Positions 1 through 5,111 of a stretch of DNA of 6,802 bases are shown here, in pieces. The DNA is from a bacterium (GTDB lineage Bacteria > Zixibacteria > MSB-5A5 > GN15 > FEB-12): assembly GCA_030612965.1 (NCBI GenBank), contig JAUWMW010000127.1, forward strand, positions 1 to 6,802, read 5' to 3'. Position 1 is the first letter of the stretch. Every line of letters begins with the position of its first letter. The translations under genes and the position numbers were made by a program. Below the pieces are notes generated by a model. That model made no database searches. It had not been told where the DNA came from and saw nothing but the letters and a program-made list of their open reading frames with translations.

Positions 1-72
1 TGGCAGATCTGAACTCTCGGCCATCTTCACAGCCGAAAGCTTGAAATCCCGGTCAAAATTACGACGAGACAT
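1..72 (-). CDS. IS3-family transposase OrfA, N-terminal 24 residues (cut by window edge)
   Basis: The minus strand from base 72 reads MSRRNFDRDFKLSAVKMAES and continues to the window edge without a stop. The pattern [KR]RRxFxxxFKLxAVKxA is the usual opening of IS3/IS911 OrfA proteins. It leads into the helix-turn-helix that binds the element's terminal repeats. The start is supported by a strong Shine-Dalgarno sequence, GGAGGTG (bases 85-79 on the minus strand), six bases before the ATG. In this family OrfA and OrfB are usually joined by a -1 ribosomal frameshift into the full transposase, but that junction is outside the window. Only the first 24 codons are visible, so the subgroup cannot be fixed from the protein. 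Confidence 0.8.
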   Translation of the reverse strand, partial: MSRRNFDRDFKLSAVKMAESSDLP

Positions 73-92
73 AATGAACACCTCCAAAGCCA

Positions 93-120
93 ATTTAACA
101 CGACCTTCAAAAAGTGTCCA
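93..120 (-). promoter_or_regulatory. Probable transposase promoter, -35 inside the IS end
   Basis: On the minus strand TGGACA (bases 120-115, five of six matches to TTGACA) is followed after 16 bases by TTAAAT (bases 98-93, four of six matches to TATAAT). Placing the -35 box in the terminal repeat is common for IS3-family elements. The predicted transcript would start about 10-15 bases before the OrfA start codon. Confidence 0.4.
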
Positions 121-139
121 CCTTTTTGGGGGAAGATCA
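114..139 (-). repeat. IS terminal inverted repeat
   Basis: Read on the minus strand from base 139, this begins TGATCTTCCCCC and ends GGTGGACAC. It shares the TGATCTT tip and the inner GTGGACA block with IS3-type ends. The partner repeat is beyond the left edge, so the inner limit (base 114) is approximate. Confidence 0.75.
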
Positions 140-157
140 GATCCTTGTGATCCTGAC
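140..157. repeat. Palindromic repeat interrupted by the IS
   Basis: Directly outside the IS lies GATC (140-143), then CTTGT, then GATCCTGAC (149-157). The right arm is nine bases, but the left arm keeps only GATC before the IS begins. A complete partner arm would read GTCAGGATC, so the missing GTCAG is expected on the far side of the IS. The shared CCTGAC/GTCAGG core links it to the palindrome at 166-187. Confidence 0.5.
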
Positions 158-165
158 AGTTCCAC

Positions 166-187
166 GTCAGGTTCCAAGGAACCTGAC
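166..187. repeat. Near-perfect 22-base palindrome
   Basis: GTCAGGTTCC (166-175) and GGAACCTGAC (178-187) are exact reverse complements separated by AA. GTCAGG at 166-171 can also pair with CCTGAC at 152-157, so two mutually exclusive hairpins are possible. No T-run follows on either strand, so it does not look like an intrinsic terminator. It more likely belongs to a dispersed palindromic repeat family. Confidence 0.75.
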
Positions 188-215
188 CTACGAGACTGTT
201 GCTTCGCCTCAGTCC

Positions 216-258
216 CCGTAGGGTGGGTCCGTCTTCCGAAGACGGCCCCACCCTACGG
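216..258. repeat. Long 43-base palindrome (REP-like candidate)
   Basis: CCGTAGGGTGGG (216-227) pairs with CCCACCCTACGG (247-258), and CCGTCTTC (229-236) pairs with GAAGACGG (238-245). There is a single T/C mismatch between the two blocks and a very short loop. The total is about 19 pairs with high GC. It is flanked by further complementary blocks, CGAGAC (191-196) with GTCTCG (266-271) and GGAAC (178-182) with GTTCC (272-276), which would nest around it. The + strand does not go straight into a U-run, so a terminator role is unlikely. An extragenic palindromic repeat or a structured RNA is possible. Confidence 0.75.
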
Positions 259-315
259 ATCTGTCGTCTCGGTTCCCTTTCTACATCTTTTCTTGGTCCA
301 TAATCCAATCGGAAC

Positions 316-344
316 TTGCGTCCGGCAAGACTGTTTACTATAAT
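316..344 (+). promoter_or_regulatory. Probable sigma70-type promoter of the operon
   Basis: A perfect TATAAT (339-344) stands 17 bases after TTGCGT (316-321), which keeps the TTG of the -35 box. Transcription would start near base 350-352, about 27 bases before the DUF494 start codon. It is the only good promoter seen before the tightly packed gene series and may drive all of it. The weak -35 half leaves room for an activator, but no operator is obvious. Confidence 0.6.
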
Positions 345-377
345 CTACATGACTGGAGTAACTGCGAAGGATACCTG

Positions 378-851
378 ATGACCGACCGAATTCTTGAAAT
401 CGTTGTCTTCCTCATGGACTACATGCGGGACAACCAGGGTCAACTTGCCGAGACCGATGATTTCTCTACGACCCTGAAGACCATGGGCTACTCCGACAAT
501 GAAATCTCTTCGGCCTACTTCTGGCTGTGGAATCGGTTCGACAACTCGCCGGAGTGGCTGTATTCGGACTTTCCGAAAATCCACATGCCCAATCGGGTTC
601 TGACGGCCGCCGAACGGGTACGCATGACTACCGAAGCGCACGGTTTTCTGCTGAAGTTGCTCAATCTTTCGCTGATCGATACCGAACAGTTTGAGACGAT
701 ACTGGAGCGCGTTTCTGTTTTCAGCGGCGATCCGGTCAGCCATGATCAGATCAAGGCAATCGCCTCAGCGCTGGTCTTTCTGGAATTCGATGAGTTTGGA
801 AGCATCGAATCATTCGATATCAAGGCCGACCGTCTTAAGTTGGTCAACTGA
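378..851 (+). CDS. DUF494/Smg-family protein
   Basis: The 157-residue protein matches the Smg (DUF494) family, whose members are about 155-160 residues and whose biochemical role is unknown. Family traits visible here are the N-terminal helix ILEIVVFLMDYMRDN (5-19), the segment LKTMGYSDNEISSAYFWLWN (33-52; in the family, a hydrophobic Trp-rich helix after 'GF/GY'), and the C-terminal block RVLTAAERVRMTTEAHGFLL (73-92) followed by a second helical pair to about residue 135. It has no signal peptide or membrane segment, so it is probably cytoplasmic. The ATG at 378 has GAAGG (366-370) seven bases upstream and lies shortly after the predicted promoter, so this is the first gene of the operon. 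It ends six bases before coaBC, suggesting translational coupling. In Proteobacteria smg lies near dprA and topA, which gives only a loose hint of a link to DNA processing. Family assignment is fairly sure; function is not. Confidence 0.8.
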   Translation: MTDRILEIVVFLMDYMRDNQGQLAETDDFSTTLKTMGYSDNEISSAYFWLWNRFDNSPEWLYSDFPKIHMPNRVLTAAERVRMTTEAHGFLLKLLNLSLIDTEQFETILERVSVFSGDPVSHDQIKAIASALVFLEFDEFGSIESFDIKADRLKLVN

Positions 852-857
852 GTTGCT

Positions 858-1451
858 ATGTCGCTTGAGGGGAAAAAGATCACGGTGGGACTCACCGGCG
901 GTATCGCCTGCTACAAAGTTCCCTATCTCATCCGCTCGCTGACCAAAAGCGGGGCCGAGGTGCAGGTCATAATGACCGAGGCAGCCACCAAATTCATTAC
1001 ACCCTTGACCTTAGAGACAGTGTCGGAGCGGCCAGTGGCGGTGAGCATGTTTCCGCCCGATGAGTTTGTTGCTACCCGGCACATTGATCTCGGCCAGTGG
1101 GCCGATCTGCTGGTTGTCGCCCCGGCCACGGCCAATTTCCTGGGCAAGGTCGCGGCGGGTGTTTGTGACGACCTGCTGACAACCGTCGTTTGTGCGTCAG
1201 CCTGTCCGGTGATGGTGGCCCCGGCCATGAACCCGCAGATGTGGGCCAACCCGATCACTCAGCGCAACGTAGCCACCCTCAAAGAGTTAGGGTATCAGTC
1301 CGTCGGCCCCGAGGAGGGGGACATGGCCTGTCGTGAATCAGGTGTCGGGCGCATGAGCGAACCTGAGCAAATCTATGCGGCAATAGAAAACTGCCTGGGC
1401 GAAAAAGGCGGCTTGCTGCCAAAAAAAAAAGTCTCGCCGGTAAGAAGGTAG
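858..1451 (+). CDS. coaBC: CoaBC, CoaC half: phosphopantothenoylcysteine decarboxylase (ends early by frameshift)
   Basis: This is the N-terminal half of the bifunctional coenzyme A enzyme. The FMN-dependent CoaC domain decarboxylates 4'-phosphopantothenoylcysteine to 4'-phosphopantetheine in the cytoplasm. Visible hallmarks are the flavin-binding start ITVGLTGGIACYK (8-20), the catalytic His75 in RHIDL, the APATANFLGK segment (88-97), the PAMNPQMW motif (122-129, Asn125) and the substrate-clamp cysteine Cys158 in ACRESGVGRM. These numbers equal the His75, Asn125 and Cys158 known for E. coli Dfp. After Leu187 the frame runs through ten A residues, reads a non-homologous KKKVSPVRR tail and stops at 1449-1451, while the CoaB half continues in the -1 frame. 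The start follows DUF494 by six bases and has no clear Shine-Dalgarno sequence, so coupled translation is likely. It could act alone as a 197-residue CoaC, as monofunctional CoaC proteins of similar length exist. Confidence 0.9.
   Translation: MSLEGKKITVGLTGGIACYKVPYLIRSLTKSGAEVQVIMTEAATKFITPLTLETVSERPVAVSMFPPDEFVATRHIDLGQWADLLVVAPATANFLGKVAAGVCDDLLTTVVCASACPVMVAPAMNPQMWANPITQRNVATLKELGYQSVGPEEGDMACRESGVGRMSEPEQIYAAIENCLGEKGGLLPKKKVSPVRR
1421..1430 (+). other. A10 slippery run: frameshift point joining CoaC and CoaB
   Basis: Exactly ten A residues, bounded by CC and GTC, mark where the reading frame must change by -1 (equivalent to eleven or eight A). In the upstream frame the bases read CCA AAA AAA AAA GTC, which contains the A AAA AAA heptamer suited to ribosomal -1 slippage. 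Runs of nine or more A also cause RNA polymerase slippage. A purine block with AGGCGG (1406-1411) lies nine bases upstream and could act as a weak internal Shine-Dalgarno stimulator. I found no strong stem-loop just downstream, only four-base complements. Sequencing or assembly undercount is the main alternative. Confidence 0.8.
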
Positions 1452-2074
1452 TCGTCACCGCCGGGCCGAGTCGTGAGCCGATCGACCCGGTGCGCTTTAT
1501 CTCCAATCATTCCTCGGGGAAAATGGGTTACGCGCTGGCTGAAGCGGCCGCAAGGCTCGGCGCCGAGACAACCCTGATTTCAGGGCCAACCAGCCTGCCG
1601 CCCCCGGCGGGAGTGAAGTTGGTCAGGTTTGAGACCACTACCCAGTTGCACCGGGCCGTCAAAAGCGCAGTCAAGGACGCTGACTGTCTCATCATGGCCG
1701 CCGCCCCGGCTGACTACCGACCGGCCAAGCCGGCCGGCTTCAAGATCAAGAAGAGCGCCGATGCGATGCAACTCTCGCTGGAACCGACCACCGATATCCT
1801 CAAAGACCTCGCCGCCCCAAGGACGAAGAGGCCATCGGTGGTGGTTGGGTTTGCGCTGGAGACTGATCGGCCAATTGAGAACGCCCGCAGGAAACTCAAG
1901 GAAAAGAAGCTCGACCTGATCGTGCTGAACACGGTTGGTGCTGATACCGGTTTCGACAGCGATACCAACCAGGTAACCGTTCTAAGGCCAAAGCGTAAAC
2001 CACTAACGCTGCCGCTGGCAAAAAAGACTGAAATTGCCGCCAAGTTGCTTGAAATGATTGCATCGATGTTGTAA
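1430..2074 (+). CDS. coaBC: CoaBC, CoaB half: phosphopantothenate-cysteine ligase (no start of its own)
   Basis: This frame encodes the C-terminal CoaB domain, which joins 4'-phosphopantothenate and cysteine using CTP. The homology begins right after the A run with SLAGKKVVVTAGPSREPIDP and continues through VRFISNHSSGKMGYALA, the nucleotide-binding and dimer region. Later come ADYRP and the KIKK lysine block, then VVVGFALETD, all typical of CoaB. In the joined 405-residue protein, Asn217 and the first lysine of KIKK (Lys296) correspond to E. coli Asn210 and Lys289, both offset by seven. The only usable start inside the domain, GTG at 1490, would remove the TAGPSREPIDP motif, so independent translation of an active ligase is unlikely. 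The frame is open upstream only back to 1367. No damage other than the single shift is seen, and the joined length matches normal CoaBC (E. coli 406). This argues for recent change, recoding or an artefact, not a decayed gene. Confidence 0.88.
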   Translation, partial: SLAGKKVVVTAGPSREPIDPVRFISNHSSGKMGYALAEAAARLGAETTLISGPTSLPPPAGVKLVRFETTTQLHRAVKSAVKDADCLIMAAAPADYRPAKPAGFKIKKSADAMQLSLEPTTDILKDLAAPRTKRPSVVVGFALETDRPIENARRKLKEKKLDLIVLNTVGADTGFDSDTNQVTVLRPKRKPLTLPLAKKTEIAAKLLEMIASML

Positions 2075-2077
2075 ACT
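2049..2077 (+). promoter_or_regulatory. Weak candidate internal promoter before the uracil-DNA glycosylase gene
   Basis: TTGAAA (2049-2054, five of six matches to the -35 box) is followed after 17 bases by TAAACT (2072-2077, four of six matches to the -10 box). It overlaps the coaB stop and would give a transcript starting near 2084 that includes the AAGGA site of the next gene. The 27-base gap here is the widest in the operon. Chance matches of this quality are common. Confidence 0.3.
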
Positions 2078-2101
2078 GCTAACTCTGCAAGGAAACTTGA
2101 C

Positions 2102-2878
2102 ATGGACGACAGACCGCTGAGTTTACAGGAGATGCTGCGCCGAGCCTTGACCTCCCAGGTGGAGTTGGGGATGGGTGAGGTAATCCTGCCACCACGTAGC
2201 GCCACTACCATCGAGACAGAGTTGGATCAGCCCATGATGGCCGCTACCGAGAGGCAACGCGTCGTGGCCGTCACTGATCTCTTTGGAAAGGAGCAATCGC
2301 TGGGACCGCAGGAACCACAGTTTGCATCGCTGGACAGGCATTTCGATTCCGTGCAGAACTGTCAGGAGTGTCCCCTGGGTGCTACCCGCAACAAGTTCGT
2401 CTATGGCGCGGGCAATCCCAACGCCGACCTGCTGTTCATTGGTGAGGCGCCCGGGGCCGATGAGGATCGTATCGGTGAGCCGTTTGTCGGGCGCGCCGGA
2501 CAGTTGCTAAACAAGATACTTGCCGCGATCAAGCTGTCCCGAGAAGAAGTCTATATCACCAACATTCTCAAATGCCGACCGCCCGGCAACCGCGATCCAC
2601 AGCCGGCCGAGATGGAGAAATGCTTCCCGCTGCTGAGAGAACAGGTTGCCTTGATCGCGCCGAAACTGATCTGTGCGCTGGGTCGTATTGCTGCCCAGGC
2701 ACTTTTGAAGACGACCACCCCGCTTGGCAAACTGCGCGGTCGATGGCACGAGTATGAAGGAGTGCCGATGCTGGTGACCTACCACCCGGCGGCACTGCTT
2801 CGTTTCCAGGCGTACAAGAAAGATACCTGGGCCGACATGCAAATGCTCCGCGCCCGTTATGATGAGTTAGTGGGATAA
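2102..2878 (+). CDS. Family 4 (iron-sulfur) uracil-DNA glycosylase
   Basis: This enzyme excises uracil from DNA, arising from cytosine deamination or dUMP incorporation, as the first step of base excision repair. The core from about residue 85 carries the family 4 marks. Cys87-x2-Cys90 together with Cys158-x15-Cys174 form the expected four ligands of a 4Fe-4S cluster. The motif A region is GEAPGADEDRIGEPFVGRAG (114-133), where family 4 has a glutamate in GEAPG and the PFVGRAG uracil-pocket segment. ITNILKCRPPGNRDP (152-166) is also typical, and the motif B loop HPAALLR (228-234) inserts into DNA. Residues 1-80 are an extension beyond the roughly 200-residue Thermus-type core. The helix around LRRALTSQVELGMGEVILP (12-30) resembles the N-terminal arm seen in many bacterial members, followed by a probable flexible linker. 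The ATG at 2102 has AAGGA eight bases upstream. The gene sits 27 bases after coaBC and five before dnaB. Confidence 0.92.
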   Translation: MDDRPLSLQEMLRRALTSQVELGMGEVILPPRSATTIETELDQPMMAATERQRVVAVTDLFGKEQSLGPQEPQFASLDRHFDSVQNCQECPLGATRNKFVYGAGNPNADLLFIGEAPGADEDRIGEPFVGRAGQLLNKILAAIKLSREEVYITNILKCRPPGNRDPQPAEMEKCFPLLREQVALIAPKLICALGRIAAQALLKTTTPLGKLRGRWHEYEGVPMLVTYHPAALLRFQAYKKDTWADMQMLRARYDELVG

Positions 2879-2883
2879 GTCCG

Positions 2884-4320
2884 ATGGCGTATCGAACACA
2901 AGAGAACAAGCAGCTTGATAATCTTCAGCCGCCTCAGTCTCTGGAGGCGGAACAGGCGGTTCTTGGATGTATCCTCAAGGATGTCATGGCGCTTCATGAG
3001 GTAGTGGAAATACTGACCGAGGAAGCGGCGTTTTATTCACCCAAGCACCAGATAGTCTATCGAGCGGTGCTTGAACTCTACAAACGTTCCGAGCCGTGCG
3101 ACATCACTACTGTTTCCAACGCTCTGCTTAAGGACGACAAACTGTCCCGTCTCGGCGGACGAGTCTTCCTGGTCGAACTCGTGGAGGGCGTTGCCGCCAC
3201 AGCCAACGCGGGACACTATGCCGAGATTGTTTTCGACAAGTTTCTCTTACGCCGCACAATCGAAATCACTAACGAGATATCGCGCAGTTGTTACCGTCTT
3301 GAACAGCCGGTGTCGGAACTGTTGGACCAGGCTGAGGCGGGTATCTTCGGCCTCTCGGAGAAGCGGTTGCGACGAGGCTTCACGCCGATCAGCCAGTTGA
3401 TCCCGTCGACCTTCGATCAGATTGAGCAGTTGCAGTCGCCGGACAGTTCACTGGTCGGTCTCAAGACGGGGTTTACCGATTTCGACATCATGACCAATGG
3501 GATGCACAAAGGTGAGCTTATCATCATCGCTGGTCGACCCTCTATGGGCAAATCGGCGCTGGTGATGAATATCGCCGAGCATGTAGCGATCGAACACGGG
3601 AAAACCGTGGGCGTGTTCTCAGTTGAGATGTCTGCCGAAGCGTTGTCCCTTCGCATGCTTTGTGGCCGGGCGCGAATTTCGCAGCAAAAACTGCGGGCCG
3701 GCCGACTCCGCGACGAAGAGTGGCCAAGGCTAACCCGCGCCGGTGGTCCGTTATCGAAAGCCGCTATCTACATCGATGATTCCCCCGGCCTCACTTCGCT
3801 TGAGATGAAGGCCAAGGCGCGCCGTTTGAAAGGCCAGCACGACGTCGACTTGATAATCATAGATTACATCCAGATGGTCCAGGGTTCCGGACGCTGGGAG
3901 AATCGACAGCAGGAGATCGCCGCCATCTCACGCGGTCTCAAGACGCTGGCCATGGAGTTGGAAATACCCGTAATTGCCTGCTCACAGCTCTCCCGTCAAG
4001 TGGAACAGCGCGGTGGTGACAGGCGGCCGGTATTGTCAGACCTGCGTGAATCCGGGGCTATCGAACAGGATGCCGATGTCGTAGCCTTCGTCTACCGACC
4101 CGAATTGTATTTCTCGCATCTTGAGAAGACCGACCCCAAGTACCTCGAAGTTGAGGGCAAGGCGGAACTGATTGTTTCCAAGCAGCGTAACGGCCCCACC
4201 GGTGTTGTCAGGCTGGCTTTTGTCAAAGAGTTCGCCCGCTTTGAAAACCTCGCGCGGCGGCCGGCTGAACTGCCCGCCGATGTCGAACCGGTCGGCGGCG
4301 ATGAGGACATTCCCTTCTAA
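2884..4320 (+). CDS. dnaB: Replicative DNA helicase DnaB
   Basis: DnaB is the hexameric ATP-driven helicase that unwinds DNA 5'-3' at the replication fork and recruits DnaG primase. The 478 residues fit the usual 450-480. The N-terminal domain starts at LQPPQSLEAEQAVLGCILKD (14-33), which is highly typical, and a linker follows near 155-190. The RecA-like domain has Walker A GRPSMGKSA (217-225, Lys223), the catalytic glutamate in VEMS (247-250), Walker B DLIIIDYIQM (322-331), SQLSR (367-371), SDLRESGAIEQDAD (385-398) and the KQRNGPTG arginine-finger region (433-440). No intein interrupts the motifs. The start is five bases after the glycosylase stop with only a weak purine site, so translation is probably coupled. 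The last residues, GGDEDIPF, resemble the acidic C-terminal tip of SSB. The stop overlaps the AAGGAGG ribosome site of mlaE. Confidence 0.97.
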   Translation: MAYRTQENKQLDNLQPPQSLEAEQAVLGCILKDVMALHEVVEILTEEAAFYSPKHQIVYRAVLELYKRSEPCDITTVSNALLKDDKLSRLGGRVFLVELVEGVAATANAGHYAEIVFDKFLLRRTIEITNEISRSCYRLEQPVSELLDQAEAGIFGLSEKRLRRGFTPISQLIPSTFDQIEQLQSPDSSLVGLKTGFTDFDIMTNGMHKGELIIIAGRPSMGKSALVMNIAEHVAIEHGKTVGVFSVEMSAEALSLRMLCGRARISQQKLRAGRLRDEEWPRLTRAGGPLSKAAIYIDDSPGLTSLEMKAKARRLKGQHDVDLIIIDYIQMVQGSGRWENRQQEIAAISRGLKTLAMELEIPVIACSQLSRQVEQRGGDRRPVLSDLRESGAIEQDADVVAFVYRPELYFSHLEKTDPKYLEVEGKAELIVSKQRNGPTGVVRLAFVKEFARFENLARRPAELPADVEPVGGDEDIPF

Positions 4321-4329
4321 GGAGGCGCC

Positions 4330-5109
4330 ATGGAATCCGGGCTGACCATACTCGGACGACGCGGCGTGAAATTCGTAACCAAGCTGGGCGGTATCTTCCT
4401 GATGCTGGGACGGTTTCTCGTCGCTCTGAAGGAACTCCCCAGATCCCTCGGTCTGGTCTTTGACCAGCTCTACACGCTGGGCGTCAAGTCGTTGCCGTTG
4501 ATCATCATCATTTCGGTTTTTGTGGGTGCCGTTGCGGCTTGGCAGGCAGCCTACCAGTTCAAATTTATTGGCGCGCCTCTGCGCTATCTCGGTCAGGCTG
4601 TGGGCAAAGCGGTAGTAATCGAACTGGCGCCTGTGTTGTCGGCGATCGTGTTCGCCGGACGGGTAGGCGCCGGGGTTACCGCCGAACTGGGCAGTATGCG
4701 CGTCACGGAGCAGATCGACGCGCTCGAATCGATGGGCATCAGCCCCATTCGCTATCTCGTCATGCCGCGTGTGCTGGCTTGTTTGTTCATGGTGCCGCTG
4801 CTGGTGGTCTTCGCGATTTTCATCGCTATCCTCGGCGGACTGGTAGTGTCGGTGATCGGCGTTGATGTGTCCTCGGAGACTTTCCTCAACGGCTTTCGCA
4901 ATTCATTCCAGATCGGTGACTTCATCAACGGCATGATCAAAGCCGCCGTATTCGGATTGATTATCGGCATCGTCGGTTGCTACGAAGGGTTCCACACCAG
5001 GGGTGGCGCTCAGGGAGTCGGCCTGGCCACCACTAACTCGGTGGTAATCTCTTCCGTGTTGATTCTGGTGTTCAATTTCATATTCGCACTTATCCTGTTC
5101 AGGGTCTGA
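4330..5109 (+). CDS. mlaE: MlaE-family ABC transporter permease (outer-membrane lipid transport)
   Basis: MlaE is the inner-membrane permease of the Mla/MCE lipid transport system, which moves phospholipids between inner and outer membranes and keeps the outer leaflet asymmetric. The 259 residues match the family's usual 255-265. An amphipathic N-terminal part is followed by hydrophobic spans at about 52-76, 95-115, 146-177, 203-218 and 236-257. The conserved cytoplasmic signature ELAPVLSAIVFAGRVGAG (98-115) leads to ELGSMRVTEQIDALESMGIS (119-138), which contains the EQIDAL coupling helix that contacts the ATPase. A second conserved block is CYEGFHTRGGAQGVGLATT (217-235). The ATG at 4330 follows a strong GGAGG (4321-4325) with only four bases between. 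The gene ends two bases before the mlaF start, so the two partners are made together. Chloroplast TGD1 and actinobacterial YrbE are relatives. Confidence 0.94.
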   Translation: MESGLTILGRRGVKFVTKLGGIFLMLGRFLVALKELPRSLGLVFDQLYTLGVKSLPLIIIISVFVGAVAAWQAAYQFKFIGAPLRYLGQAVGKAVVIELAPVLSAIVFAGRVGAGVTAELGSMRVTEQIDALESMGISPIRYLVMPRVLACLFMVPLLVVFAIFIAILGGLVVSVIGVDVSSETFLNGFRNSFQIGDFINGMIKAAVFGLIIGIVGCYEGFHTRGGAQGVGLATTNSVVISSVLILVFNFIFALILFRV

Positions 5110-5111
5110 TA

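Larger units (their letters stand above)
1..139 (-). mobile_element. IS3-family insertion sequence, 5' end only
   Basis: The element runs leftward out of the window. Its outer end is placed at base 139, because the minus strand there begins TGATCTTCCCCC followed by AAAAAGGTGGACAC. This resembles the IS3-group terminus, which starts TGATCTT and carries GTGGACA about 20 bases in. Inside it are a probable promoter, a strong ribosome binding site and the start of a transposase OrfA. The other end, the OrfB integrase with its DDE motif, and the target-site duplication all lie outside the window, so neither completeness nor activity can be judged. Confidence 0.85.

Noticed and set aside
216..276. 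Intrinsic terminator at the long palindrome
   Set aside because: The stem is strong, but neither strand has a U-run directly after it. The T-rich bases on the + strand begin only around 276, well beyond the stem.
140..276. CRISPR array or tandem repeat array
   Set aside because: The repeated blocks are inverted and of differing sequence, with no regular spacer length.
27..343. Open frames on both strands across the IS-flanking region (93 codons on -, 100 codons on +)
   Set aside because: They run through the IS end, the palindromes and the promoter, show no recognisable family, and are better explained as chance frames in repeat-rich non-coding DNA.
345..743. 132-codon frame on the - strand
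   Set aside because: It is antisense to the DUF494 gene, which has a recognised family, promoter and ribosome site. The antisense product has no recognisable motif.
1490..2074. Independent CoaB gene starting at GTG 1490
   Set aside because: This start lies inside the conserved EPIDPVRF motif and would delete the nucleotide-binding TAGPSREP segment. The homology continues upstream in the same frame to the A run.
1714..2211. 165-codon frame on the - strand
   Set aside because: It is antisense to the CoaB domain and the start of the glycosylase gene, with a composition typical of shadow translation. No domain was recognised.
2884..4320. Intein or frameshift in dnaB
   Set aside because: DnaB is a common intein host, but Walker A, Walker B and the arginine-finger region are continuous at normal spacing and the length is ordinary.
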